Part shown: piece after piece, positions 45,757 to 57,090 of the stretch
Layout: every line of letters starts with the position of its first letter
Numbering within the stretch: the first letter of the stretch is position 1
From: Marsupella aquatica
Lineage: Eukaryota > Marchantiophyta
Assembly (NCBI GenBank): GCA_973895155.1
Contig: OZ316898.1
Coordinates: 13,330,001-13,394,000 of the forward strand
Direction of reading: 5' to 3'
Length of the DNA: 64,000 bases
Program-made: the position numbers and the translations under genes
Notes under the pieces: generated by a model
Told to the model about the DNA's origin: nothing
The model's database searches: none
Seen by the model: the letters and a program-made list of their open reading frames with translations, nothing else

Positions 45757-45850
45757 TTTTGCGATAATTTTATCAGTCTCTTTGTCCTTGTGTGATGAGA
45801 TGTCGTGTCCACATGTGCTGTGAGATTGGCGGCGATAATTTTATCGCTCT
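45757..45850. repeat. C-type palindromes, cluster 2
   Basis: GCGATAATTTTATCAG near 45760 and GCGATAATTTTATCGC near 45833, in the leader (probable 5' intron ending TTTGCAG at 45876) of the ParB/MTase gene. Confidence 0.85.
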
Positions 45851-45884
45851 TTGCATTGGAATTTGTTTATTTGCAGACTTTTCC

Positions 45885-48800
45885 ATGGCTGCTAGTGGAA
45901 AGAGTGGATCTGCTGAGGCAGAAAGTCTCATGACAAGCCTCACCAATGCAATTTGGACAAGTGAAGACATTTGTGAAGAGATCAAGTGTATCAAGAAGTC
46001 ATGGTACTTCCGTGATGCCAGATTACAGTCCACGGGTTTCGAAGACTGTGTTACCCCAATCCTTTGGGTCCAGTTGCAAAAATCGGTGAAGGTTAATGTT
46101 TCGTATGGCCCTGTCATTGCTGTTGCCGTCGTCGAGTTCATGGTTGGCCACGGGGAGGGAAAAGTGTTGACAGAGGGCCTTAGTTTCTTGACAATGTGTG
46201 GGCGCAAGGGTTTCACATCTCTCATTGTTACTCTCGATAACTTTGATGAGAAATCGATGGACAATTATCCAGAAGATCCCCTTGTTGCCGATGTTCGGGC
46301 AGCAAGAGAGATGAATGTTATGGGTTCGGCTTGGATCGGCCAGTATGTGCAAGATTGTGATGCCATCATGCTTCCAAGGGTGAACGCAGAGTACAAGAGA
46401 CTTGTGGGTGAAGAGTTCAAACCTGTCCGCAAAATTGTTTTCAAGAAACCAGGTTCAAGTGGAAGCGGTGGTTCTAATGCCGATAAAATATCGGGGCGGA
46501 AAGAACCATTGCAATCCTCTACACATGTTGACGTGGATGAACCTACAACTTCTGGTCAGGTTTCGGGAAGTGGAAAAGGGAAAGGGAGAGGTAGCGGCAG
46601 GGGAGATGCCGCGGGTACCTCTAACGGTGGGAAGAAGAGCCATGAAACTGGCGGTAGTGGGAGAGGCCGGGGCAACCATCGAGGACCATCCGTTAAACCA
46701 AGTGAAAGTAAAGGATCCGAGGGATCCGGGCCATCTGGTTCTGGACTTAGCACAAAGAGGAAGAGGACTGGCTGGACTGAGACAGTGGCTGCAGAAGTAG
46801 ATAGAGCTTCGTCAATTCCATCAGTTCCAGTCGCGGTTGCTACGGCGCCATTGGTAAGTACTACGTCGTTGTACTGTTTAACAAACACGAAATCCGATAA
46901 AAATCTCGCTGTTTATTTCCTGAATTGCGGATTGTGGAGTTATGTTGAACAAATGCGAACTCTGATAAAAATCTCGTAGTTTCTTTCCTTAATTGAATTT
47001 GCAACGCTTTTGTAGGCTGATCAAGAGGAGGAGACAGCTCTTTCGATGTATGAGACGGACGCGATCAAGGCAGAGCTCAGTCTTCTGATGCAACGAAGGG
47101 TGCAAAGGACAACTGTGCTTCTGCATGTCGACAATCTCATATTTGATGAGGAGGGGGATTTGACAACTTTGATTAGACCAGTGGATAGATTGCATGTGGA
47201 AAATATCAAGATACTTCTCATGAAAAACCCCACCAACTTCAGTGCCCCGTTCATGCTGTGTGTGGATCCGAAGGATTGTCCCACAACCGCAGATTGGGAC
47301 ATCCTGAAGTCAAGGGTATGGAAGTATAGAATTATTGGAGGGAATCATGGTGCTCGGGCAAAGTCCGAGTTGTTTAAAATGTACGGGAAGCAAATATATG
47401 GTGAGCTGGAAGCTTGGGTTTACGCTGGGCTTACAAGATCCGAGGTCCGAAAGTTAGGCTTCCAGCATAACTATGACCAGGAGTATCAGAAGAACATGAC
47501 CAAAATTGACCAAGTTCGCGCTTGTCACAATATTTTCCTTGAAATGGGTGTGGGCTCGACTAAAGATGTCCGCGAAGCATGTTGTCAAGAATGCATGATG
47601 GAGTACACGCCAGGAGTTTGTGACTCCATGGCCAAACATGATCCGACTTTCCAAATTGCTTTCCGAACAGGTGAAATTTGGGAGCTTTAGGAGCAGATTT
47701 TCCAGATGTGGGAGAAAGGTATTGTCTTACGACAACCCAAAAAAATTGTGGCAACGATGAACGCAAAGGGAAAGGTGAAACCTTTGACGGTAAGGGAGAT
47801 TAAAATGAATAAACTTGCTGGTGACCTCAACTTAAATTCATTTCGAGGTCTCCAAGGACTGTCAAATAAGGAGCATGTCAAGCGTCTCTTGAATAGGGTT
47901 ATCGGGAAGGTGATCACTTTGGATCAAATGCACAAGGAAGGTGAGAAGTTGAAAAAGCTTGCCAAGGTGAAGAAACTATTTTTGCAGATATCTGGTCAGC
48001 CAGATTGGGCAACATGCAGAGAAATGTTTCCCAACGAAACAGATGTCTCGGTCCTTGGCATATGGGCGGAGAAATTGAGTGACGCGGTAAGCATTCCTCT
48101 CACAGCATGCTCTATCGCGAGATTTTTATCGGCTTTAGCATTCCTTTGTTGGTTTCTAAGCGATTGCATCTATCAGCTAGTGTGCTCCATCGCGAGATTT
48201 TTATCGGCTTTAGCATTCCTTTGTTGGTTTCTAAGCGATTCCATTTATTGGCTAGCGTGCTCCATCGCGAGATTTTTATCGGCCTTAGCATTCATCTCAT
48301 GCTATTCTAACTGTAGATGTGTCTGACATTCTTACAACTGAAGATTAATTCAAAAAGGAAAAGCAAAGTGGTTCCGGCTGTCACTTATAATTCTGCGGGG
48401 GAGGTTATTGTTCCCTCAACTGAAATCCCTTATGTGTTTAAGAATTTTGTGCTTGCTGCAATCGATAAGTACAATCGGCTGAGGTCCTTAGGCGAGGGCA
48501 TAGCAGAAGCGTTTGAACAAACAAATGCAGACGGGGATTCTTTTCCCTACTATCTCCATGTTGGTGATGTTCGAATTTTGGATTCTTTTGTTCAGCCAAG
48601 GGCTTACACCCTTGCAGTTGCGGATATTCCGTATGGTTTTAATGCTCCTGGTTCGGAGTTTGATGAAGTGGCCTTCACAAAAAATGACATTTTAGACATG
48701 TTGACAACTTTCTCAAAGATGACGACCGCTAAGCAGTGGAGGTTTGTTGTGATCCATTCACTACAACAAACGCATATGGTGATGTCTGCACTGGAGAGTG

Positions 48801-49444
48801 TATGCAACTGTGGGGTCGAGGCTGGAATCTGGGAGAAGACTAACATTCATGAGCGTCCCGCTGGAGCTCGATTGGCGTGGAGTTTTGAGAACTGGTCGAT
48901 AGGTTTCTATAGCGAGGAAGGCATTCGGAACATGAACATGTACAATTTCCAACCGGATGAGTCTTGCGTCAATATCATCAAGGTTCCATGTGTAACCAAG
49001 AAGTCCGTTGATCCGTTGGGATTTGTTGTGAACCCATATCAGAAGCCTGTTGGTTTAGGGGCTTGGTTTGTTTCCCATTTCTCTGAGAAAGAGGATTGGG
49101 TTATTGATCTTTGTTGTGGAACCGGATCAACATTAGCTGCTACGCTCCTCAATTCTCGCCAGGGTTGTGGTGTTGATAAGAGTTCTGCGCAGATTGGTTT
49201 TGTAAAATCCCGGATCATGATTCTGGAGTCAAACTGGAATTTATATGAAGAATCCCAGATTGAAGGGCACGGCGTTGAAGGTCATGAGATTCAACCACCA
49301 ATTGCAGGCCAATTGGGTGTACTCGGGACATCGACTTACGTAGTTGAGGTCGTGAAGGAGATCGAAGAGGAACAAGAAGAAACTGAGGAAGAGCCTCCCA
49401 GAACACCAAATGAGGATGATCTCAACGACATGTTATTAGATTAG
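45885..49444 (+). CDS. Element C ParB-like/DNA methyltransferase gene (three exons)
   Basis: Exons: 45885-46853, 47016-48086 and 48317-49444, joined by phase-0 GT-AG introns, about 1055 codons. Exon 1 gives an unknown N-terminal domain (MAASGKSGSAEAESLMTSLT) and a Gly/Lys-rich linker. Exon 2 carries the ParB-like domain: RPVDRLHVENIKILLMKNPT and YRIIGGNHGARAKSEL, where GGNHGARA matches the ParB box. Exon 3 is a beta-class amino-methyltransferase: motif IV VADIPYGF (DPPY-like), then motif X/I KPVGLGAWFVSHF and VIDLCCGTGSTLAATLL. Such enzymes make N6-methyladenine or N4-methylcytosine. One in-frame TAG (47688-47690) lies after EIWEL and is followed by EQIFQMWEKG in the same frame; it may be a C-to-T change in CAG. 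Unlike A and BD there is no FCP1-like domain. Confidence 0.78.
46480..46494. promoter_or_regulatory. Exonic C-type palindrome in the ParB/MTase gene
   Basis: CCGATAAAATATCGG in the linker region of exon 1, encoding NADKISG. Confidence 0.65.
46854..47015 (+). other. Intron 1 of the C ParB/MTase gene
   Basis: Donor CCATTG|GTAAGTAC, acceptor TTTTGTAG. It holds two half-palindrome units, CGATAAAAATCTCG and TGATAAAAATCTCG, 68 bp apart. Confidence 0.75.
48087..48316 (+). repeat. Intron 2 of the C gene with a 75-bp tandem repeat
   Basis: Donor GACGCG|GTAAGC, acceptor AACTGTAG. Three copies of a 75-bp unit (starting near 48109, 48184 and 48259) each hold ATCGCGAGATTTTTATCGG. Because 75 is divisible by three the intron stays open and mimics coding sequence. 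Confidence 0.8.
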
Positions 49445-49484
49445 TTGCGTGTGCTCGTTAGGATAATGTCAATCACCAATGAAG

Positions 49485-49635
49485 TTGTCGATAAATTTAT
49501 CGACTTCTGTATTCCATGAGGAAGAACCTTTGTCACATTTATTAATGCGATAAATTTATCGGACTTTGCATATATCGGACTGTTGCGGTGTTCTTGCTGG
49601 GGGAATGGAGTTGTCGATAATCTTATCGGACAGCA
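49485..49635. repeat. C-type palindromes, cluster 3, between the convergent genes
   Basis: TCGATAAATTTATCGA near 49490, GCGATAAATTTATCGG near 49547 and TCGATAATCTTATCGG near 49614, between the stop codons of the ParB/MTase gene and the DUF7869 gene. Confidence 0.88.
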
Positions 49636-49770
49636 TTGTATTCTCTAACTGGTTTGTCATTGCAATTATTTAAAAAAAAATATCATTATAGCTTCGAAGT
49701 ACATAGTCCCAGAACGATAACCACTGTACATATTCATGGGAACGATAACCATTATAACTTAAACCTGAAA

Positions 49771-52700
49771 CTAGCTTCGACTATCAACGACTACAGTCTC
49801 CATTGCATTTTGAATGATTCGTCTTGTTTGTATAGGGAGAGTACTATTTGCCAATAACGCAAAGTTATACGCATAAACGACAGTTTCTGATAGGGACAAT
49901 TCATCCTCCAGTACTTTGCTAGACGAAGCCTCTTTCTCCGGATAATATCTGCCTTCAATTGCAGACTCTTCCTCCGAATCCATTGCATACCAAGTGATTT
50001 TAATCCGCTCCGGGATGTCGTTAATTCTTGTGAGAATCTCAGTCACTTTTGCCATCCAGAATGGTCTTCCCTTGGGATCCTGATGGGCTGCTACACATAT
50101 CATTGCAAATTTAGTATTCACCTCTAGATCCTTGAAGTCTCCAATTTCCGTGACTTTTCTTTGACTTCTGGAATACATGACTGTCCTCACACCCGCTACT
50201 TTATCAACCAAGCTAGGTTCCATTGCTGCTTCCGTAGGATTACTCGGAAGTTCTCTCTGTACGTTTACCTTGGGCCAACTCCAATCAAAACTCCATTGTG
50301 CAGGTTTCAGGTGGTGCTGAATCACTTCTTTTTGTTTGTCAAAAAAACGACCCCACCATAGACGATCTGCGTCGTCAAAGTAATTGAATCCATCTTCAAT
50401 TGCTCTTCGATATTTTTGAAGAGTTGACAAATAACTTTGAGCCGCCCGCTCATCTTGTTCCTCAGCATCATTCTCTTGCTCTTCATTGTCTCCTGTCGCT
50501 CCCGTGGCCGACTTCAATGCCATTTGTGGTGCGACCCACATTCCAGATGATGGAATGTACCGAACAAAATCCACCATCTCCCCCCAATCGATTGTCGTTG
50601 AAAGATGTTTGGCATGGAATACGGACCGAGCACTTCCATCTTTGAGTACTCTAGTAATCCGAAATTGTTTTTGAGCACTTATGCCGTGGAGAGTACGTAG
50701 AACCTGACCATCCATATCCTTGTCATTTGCTTGATCCTTGTCTGACACAAATTTCTTGAAATCGGCAACCTCGTCGATGAAAAATATCTTTGCCGTAGGA
50801 TTGTAGGATTCCTCTATGATTGCTGAAAGAGTGTCCAACCGGAAAGCTTTCCGCTTGTTCAATTTTGAAGAAAACTTGCTAAACATTTTATCAATTTGAT
50901 CATGGGTGTGCCCCACCAATAGGAAACCAACCTTTATTTTCTGGAAAACACCTATCTCCACCAACATATTCAAATATGCCATAAGATATTTATTCTTGTT
51001 TTCCCGAGCTGTGTTATCAAGCTGGAGGTAAAGCACTGGAGGGAGCAGACCTTCCCAGGTATTCAGAATATGCTGGATAACGTGGATGGTTAGGTTGCTA
51101 TCATTGTGAATATTTGGATAGTTCAAAAAAACATTTGAACTTAATTGTTTGTTGAAGATCAAACAACCCACTACGTGTACGGGGATGAAATACTTTTCAT
51201 CCATATTCTTCGGACACCGAATGAAATGAGGTAACTCTGTCTTCTTTTGATCCATTCCATCAATACAGATGCCCAAATATTTCTCCGGACTCTTGTAACA
51301 TTTGCTCCGGTGCTTTGCTAACTTCTCCCTCTCGACTGCTTGTGCCTTCCGATGCTCGTTTAGCAATGTTGAGAATTTTCCTACGACAATAAAAATTTTT
51401 AGGACAAAACATGATAACCGCAATGTTGAACCCTGACAGCGATAAATTTATCGGGTTCAGTATTCAAACACGAGACCGTAATGATAAACCCTGACAACGA
51501 TAAATTTATCGGGTTCAGTATTCAAACACAAGACCGTAATGAAAAACTATGACAACGATAAATTTATCAGGTTCAGTATTCAAACTGTTCAAACGATATA
51601 TTCACTCACATGGCCAAAGAAGAAGCACATGAATACTCAACCCGATAAAATTATCGGGAGTAACACACAGGTTTAGAAATTTACTCTTTTCTGCTTCGAG
51701 TGTTGCCTTGTCACGGAGTGCTTTGAATTCAGTACACGGGGCGCAGGTGGAGAAACGGCTCCTTTTGGGGATGCGCACGCGAGGAAACTCCTTGTTCCAA
51801 ATGCGAACAAACCACGAATATGTCATGCCTTGTTCTTGGCGCATTAGAGTTTCGGACTGGAAGGCATCAAAAACTTCTGTTTTTGTCCAATTGTCAGGTA
51901 AATGAAAGATATCCTTGTTGGGGAGACTCTCGACATTTGTGGAAAAAAAATCATCCAGCCATTGGACGAGACCAAGATGTGTGGGTGATTTTTCTCGACA
52001 AACTGTACCAATCTGTATCCGAGAAAACATGTTCTCCGAGATTTTTTGGAGACGATTATTTCCTAGTGAAAATAATTTCTTAAAACCACTTCGACAAAAG
52101 GATCTACCGCTAACTGAGTAACCACTTGCACCAGCATGCCCACCCTTCACACATCCTCTTAGAAGGACGTTCTTCTCTGGGTAGGATAGCCCATAGTAAT
52201 AAGTGCATTGTTTCGTCACGGCTAGCAGACCCAAATTGCGCAGACAGTAATTATCACAACACGAATACTTATGAATTTCTCTCATTTTGTTTCTATTCAA
52301 TTTGTCATTTATCACATTGTCTTTCCTAGTAATTCGGTCCCTATCTTTTTTACTAGGCTCATTTGACTTCTCTACAACCTGAAATCCGTTCATAACATTG
52401 GCATTTTCGGGTCCTTCAGGTGCCTCGCGAATAGATGCATCACTCCCTACTGAGCTACCATCCTCTATAGATCTCCTTGACACATTTAGAGGGGCACTGA
52501 ATAGACGACTATAGCTATTCTCTTTGACAGCTCCTTCTAAACATTCAGACACAACTTGTGCTATTATATCGGATTCTCTATCTCCTTCCTCATCTTCGTC
52601 CTCCGATGCACTCGACTCATCTGAAAACACAATTGGACTCCGTGGCTCTCTATACATAACCCGAACGCCACTAAGACCTCTCCTCGATACTTGGAGTCTG

Positions 52701-53395
52701 GAACCAATGACAGTCCGCCCTTGAGAACTTGGAGATTCTGGATTCGCACGTGCAGTCCCAACGACTCCGCGAGCTGCTGGAAAATTGAGCACTTGTTCAC
52801 CACGATTCCCATGGACCATTCGAGAAAGGGCCGAGTCTGGACTTCGTAGTCTGATTCCCTCGCTTGCTTGCACATCCAGTCCAGGCAATGCAAAGACCGA
52901 TCGCCGTATCGGTCTTTGTATTTCTGTGTCCCGATCCTCACCCGGAGACTGAAAGATCCGTCGTTGAACTTGTGTTGAATGTGGCGACTTGAATGCCGAC
53001 TGCGATACGCGTATCGGTCGCCGGATACCCTCTCCATAACCCGGGATGGATGGCCTGAAGCGACATCTCGGACCTAAACCTGGGATTGAAAGTTTCTCAT
53101 TTCTTGGCGATGGAACACTCAAGAGACGACGCTTCTCAGGTTTACTAGGCGACACATAGTAAGCACTGGGCTCAGGACCAGAACTTGCATCAGAATCTGA
53201 GTCAGAGATTTCGGGCACTATTTGCTGTGAGAGAGGTAGAGCTTTAAGTATGCGACTTGGCAAACAGCGAGCGACAAGATTAGGAGAGGATTCAACTGAA
53301 CTGGAAGGTGAATCTGTGTCTGATTGAGACATGGCTATCCAAGACACTATGGGGCTTTGCATTCCTCCCACAATCAGGGAAAACGAAAGGCTCAA
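49771..53395 (-). CDS. Element C DUF7869 transposase-like gene (two exons, open)
   Basis: Exon 1 runs from 53395 (or the inner ATG at 53332, MSQSDTDSPSSS) to about 51685, and exon 2 from about 51380 to 49771. Exon 1 is Ser/Arg/Pro-rich, then has the Cys motif CCDNYCLRNLGLLAV and CAPCTEFKALRDKATLEAEK. Exon 2 holds the core: ICIDGMDQKKTELPHF, LQLDNTARENKNKYL and FLLVGHTHDQIDKMFSKF, then a BAH/Tudor-like segment (FAMICVAAHQDPKGRPFWMA) and the end TVVVDSRS. The three Asp-containing motifs agree with A, BD and E. The DUF8039-like modules of A and BD are absent. A TATA box (TATAAAAGG, minus strand, about 53476-53484) lies 80-150 bp upstream of the two start candidates. No stop or frameshift was seen, so it is the best candidate for a functional transposase here. 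Confidence 0.88.
51381..51684 (-). repeat. Intron of the C DUF7869 gene with four palindromes
   Basis: The intron (donor GTAAAT near 51684, acceptor GTCGTAG near 51381) contains GCGATAAATTTATCGG near 51440, two further copies near 51498 and 51556 inside a repeat of about 58 bp, and CCGATAAAATTATCGG near 51641. A, BD and E have no intron at this place. Confidence 0.85.
52896..53017. promoter_or_regulatory. Two exonic palindromes in the C DUF7869 gene
   Basis: GACCGATCGCCGTATCGGTC near 52895-52914 and GCGATACGCGTATCGG at 53002-53017. Both keep CGAT...ATCG arms but with a GC-rich centre, in coding sequence. Confidence 0.6.
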
Positions 53396-53624
53396 CGGAC
53401 AAAATGTTGCTCCAAGAACACAACTCCCAAAACTCTACTCTCGATAATGACGCCAAAAACTTATCGGCGGTGGCCCTTTTATAGTGTCTGTTGAGGGGTT
53501 GGCCCACGTGTCCACTTTTGATTGGCTGTCACCCTAAACGACAAAATAGCAGAAAAGGGTATATTTCTTGGATTTCCAATTTCATTCTCACACGTGCATC
53601 GTGGCAAAATTATATAGTTTTGAA

Positions 53625-54070
53625 ATTGAAGCGATAAATTTATCTGATGTTGGTATTGCAAAAGTGGTTCCTTCATATGGAAGTTGCAATTTTGAAATTG
53701 AAGCGATAAATTTATCTGATGTTGGTATTGCGAAGAGTTTTCTTCATATGGATAGGAATTTGAATTTAACCGATGAACCGAAGGATCTTAGTATTGTCGA
53801 CTAGTATTTTTGTCGCCCGTAGTTTTCGCGATAATTTTATCGGACTGCGCATTGCTGTTGAAAGAATGGCATGTTGACTATGGTCATTTGCGGAGGTAAC
53901 TGGTCAATTGCGGAGGTAACTGCAAGGTAAATTTGACGAGCCGTGCAGTAATTCTTATCGATTGTGATGTAAAATTTTTGTGGTAAATATCCAAAAACTG
54001 AGAAACCTGAGATTGGGTCGGAGTTTTCGTGGCTCAAATCCGGAGTCCGATACAGTTATCGCACTTGGCT
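53625..54070. repeat. C-type palindromes, cluster 4, right flank of C
   Basis: GCGATAAATTTATCTG near 53630 and again near 53703 (in a 73-bp tandem repeat), GCGATAATTTTATCGG near 53828, and CCGATACAGTTATCGC near 54048. A tandem GTCATTTGCGGAGGTAACT/GTCAATTGCGGAGGTAACT lies near 53882-53922. 53505-54379 contains no gene that I can support. Confidence 0.8.
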
Positions 54071-54383
54071 TGAAACATGGATATGGATTTCTAGATAAGA
54101 CCTTTCATATATCTTCGGAGAGCGTGAATATGAGGTCGAGGAGAAAGTTTTTCGGATCTAATTGTTCCTTGATAATATGAATGTTTGTTAGCATGAATTT
54201 CATTGGTTTTGATCATTATTAAATTTGTTGTTTCAATCCGAACTCTGATACGAATTACATTATTTCCCCAAAAACGCGTTTTTGATGAAAAAAACTGCCG
54301 ATTTCGCGAGATTCGGCAGAAAATAAAAATACACTTCTCATTTAGAGGAAATAGTTCTCGTTCGGTCCAAAATCGTGTTCCAA

Positions 54384-55063
54384 GTAAGTATCTCGGTAAC
54401 AAGTTGAATATTTGTGCAGTGGACAGAGATCATCCCTGTCCAAGTAGAGTCCAAGTAGAAGATAGTGATCTTTATTAGGAATTGGATAGAGATGATCTCT
54501 GTCCAAACTGAGGACAGAGATCATCCCTGTCCAATTGGATAGGGATCATCTATTTCCAAAATGACGATAGAGGATGTCCAACCAGAGGATCGAAACTGTT
54601 CTATCAGAGGATGCTGAGGATCTTTATTTGGAATTGGATAGAGATGATCCCTATCCAAGTAGAGGATAGAGATGATCCCTGTCCAATTCCTAATAAAGAT
54701 CGTCAGTATCCTCTGATCGAACAAAGATGATCTTTATTAGGAATTGGACAGAGATCATCTCTATCCAAGTAGAGGATAGAGATCATCCCTATCCAAGTAG
54801 AGGATAGAGATCATCCCTATCCAAGTAGAGGATAGGGATGATCCCTGTCCAATTCCTAATAAAGATTGTCAAAATCCTTTGATCAAACAAAGATATCTTT
54901 GTTACAAATTGGACAGAGATCATCCCTATCCAAGTAGAGGATAGAGATCATCCCTGTCCAATTGGATAGGGATCATCTCTGTCCAAACTGTGAGAGAACC
55001 TCATCTTTGTCGATTACAAATTATGATTTTCCAAACTAATATGCATGGATGGGACTATTGCAG
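54384..55063 (+). repeat. Intron 1 of the BD ParB/MTase gene, array of BD palindromes
   Basis: After the donor GTAAGT (54384) come more than ten copies of GGACAGAGATCATCCCTGTC and variants (GATAGAGATGATCCCTATC, and others), many separated by AAGTAGA. Also AATTCCTAATAAAGATCRTC repeats in both orientations. The acceptor ATTGCAG ends at 55063. Confidence 0.9.
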
Positions 55064-56661
55064 GGAGCGATCTAAATGGATTGAAACCAACAATTTCAGA
55101 ATCAGATTGCTTCGAGGGAGTCTTGTTGGAGCAGAGAAAACCAGATTTTCGTTGGGGCCTTGAGTTCTCTAGAGTTGATTTTGATTTCCTTAGCACGTCA
55201 GAGAGACGGGATCCCATTTTGTGCATAAAGGTCAGAACAGAAGATCAAGAGACTCTTGTACTCGGACCTGTAGTCTTCATTGGAATTGAAGGAAGAGGGT
55301 TTGTTTCCATCATTCTTGAACTCCATGAAAGGATACGATGGGTTAAGCTACATCTACCATCAAAGGCGTATTCTTCAGAGTTCAATGTTGAGTGGTCTGC
55401 TGCTGGAGAACTTGGCGTGATGGCAATGGGCTTTTTCCCTAAGTCGTATTCAACTCAAAAGGTGATTGCTGGAGTGAAGGGGATTCTTCCACTTGACATC
55501 ATGTATGGGTTCCAATATGTGAAGCTGAATATCCATAAACACCAAGGGAATTATACATTTTTGGTGACATGGATTTTAAATAATTTGCTTGACAAGGCAG
55601 GATTCCTATCTTCGGAATCAGGTGTTTGCCTTGACAAGCAAATTGCATTTGCAGAGGAGTTTGCGATGGACAATGCAAAAAAGTGGGTAGAATCATTACC
55701 CAAGCCTACAAATGTTGCACCAGTAGTGGTGAACGAGCTTCCAGTAGTTGTTAACAAAGAAGTTCCCAAAGAAGTTCCCAAACCTAGAAAAATATCTCAA
55801 GAGACAACAACAGGGACTGCAGGAACAACGGCTGGGACAAGCACCAAACAAGTGGTAGGGAAGCGAAGACTAAGAGAGAGGAAGGGTCGCGAGAAAATTG
55901 AGACATTGCCGAAGGAACCCGAGAAGAAGCCAGTAGCGAAGAAACATAAAACTGACAAGTCTCTTTTGCGGTCAACCCCTGCGGACGTACAGATGCTCCC
56001 AGAAGATGAGGGAGACAAACTTGATGCCCTTGAGGAGAAGAAGGTCTTAGAAGGAAATGATGTTCTCCAGAGAATAGAGCAGTACTATACTTTTGGGATA
56101 AATGAACTGTTTTCTATTCCAGTGGAGAAAATTGTGCCTGCACCTGCAAGATTATGTTACAGGATGCTCAGTAGTACCCATGTGAAGCACATAGCCGAAT
56201 CCATGGTCAAAAACCCCGGACATGAACCTCACGTCGCGGACCTGCTTCCTTATAGTTTGAAGCTTAGAAAGTTGCTCCATTTTGACAGCACGAAGAATGA
56301 CCGCAAAGACTTTCTTGCAGGAGTGAAGAAAGGCGAGATTGGTTTCTTTGCCATCAGTGGGCAACATTCGGCTAGGGCGGCCAAGTGGGTTCTCGAATGG
56401 GCCAAAACTGATGCCAAGCTCACAGTGTTGGCAAAAAAGTTAAAATACAGGAAGTCTAGATTATTGTCAGACCATACACCATCGGCTATATTGGTTGAGC
56501 ACTCAATGAGATCAAATGCCATCAATTCGACGATGGTGTTTCAATCCTGCTTCAAAGATACAATTGTTCATGCAAGGAAACAATTCCTTGAATGCGGAGG
56601 ACCAAGAAAGCCAAAGCACGGGGACAACAAGTCAAATGCCCAAGAGAATCAAAAATTTCAG
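55064..56661 (+). CDS. Element BD ParB-like exon 2
   Basis: This exon is open throughout (532 codons plus the split Arg codon). An N-terminal unknown domain (GSDLNGLKPTISESDCFEGV onward) of about 200 residues is followed by a Lys/Thr-rich linker (KRRLRERKGREKIETLPKEP). The ParB-like domain has LCYRMLSSTHVKHIAESMVK, then FFAISGQHSARAAKWVLEW, in which GQHSARAA corresponds to the GERRxRAA box that contacts nucleotide in ParB. A helical part (ILVEHSMRSNAINSTMVFQS) follows and the exon ends QENQKFQ with CAG before the donor GTGAGA. By family, ParB domains spread on DNA from palindromic sites or regulate fused enzymes. Here the natural candidate sites are the element's own palindromes; no binding is shown. 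Confidence 0.75.
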
Positions 56662-57090
56662 GTGAGAAACACTTTTCTTGTTTGGACAGAGATGGTCTCT
56701 GTCCAAGAGTGTGACCGTCCGTTACATTGATTTTAGTTCAATATATTTCTGGTTATGATTTGGATGGAGATGGTCTCTATCCAAGAGTGTGATCGTCCAT
56801 TCTAGAGATTTCTCTTCCTTCTACTTTTGGTTATGACTTGGATGGAGATGATCTCTGTCCAAGAGTGTCATCGTCCATTCCAAAGATTTCTCTTCCTTCT
56901 ACTTTTGGTTATGACTTGGATGGAGATGATCTCTGTCCAAGAGTGTCATCGTCCATTCAAGAGATTTCTCTTCCTTTTACTTTTAGTTATGACTTGGATG
57001 GAGATGGTCTCTGTCCAACAAGCAAGTGATAGTTTGTTGTCAAATCTCATTGATTGTAGATAACTTATTTTCCCCTAATTTTGACTGTAG
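56662..57090 (+). repeat. Intron 2 of the BD gene: 79-bp tandem repeat, one palindrome per unit
   Basis: Five palindromes of the form GGATGGAGATGATCTCTGTCC lie near 56684, 56760, 56839, 56918 and 56997, the last four in a 79-bp tandem repeat ending TTCTCTTCCTTCTACTTTTG. The acceptor TTGACTGTAG ends at 57090. Confidence 0.88.

Larger units (their letters stand above)
42656..54379. mobile_element. Element C: second-family ParB/methyltransferase transposon
   Basis: The ends are inverted: AACACGATTTCGGACCGA at 42656 and, at the right, TCGGTCCAAAATCGTGTT ending at 54379; about 25 bp with a few mismatches. The flanks are CCAA (42652-42655 and 54380-54383). The termini differ from A/BD/E but the target duplication is also 4 bp and the gene content is homologous. 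The order is a small Cys-rich gene, two F-box-like or unknown genes, the ParB/MTase gene (all +), and the DUF7869 gene (-), convergent. About 20 palindromes of the form CGATAAATTTATCG are spread through it. At 11.7 kb it is the youngest and best preserved copy in this nest. Confidence 0.93.

Noticed and set aside
48087-48326. Apparent coding extension with repeated IARFLSALAFLCWFLSD
   Set aside because: It is an intron with a 75-bp tandem repeat divisible by three; donor GTAAGC and acceptor TGTAG are present and the homologues lack such a peptide.
45885-49444. Bacterial contamination as the source of the ParB/methyltransferase gene
   Set aside because: The gene has three introns, is bounded by TIRs and a TSD inside a plant-type CACTA nest, and has homologues in two other elements of the window.
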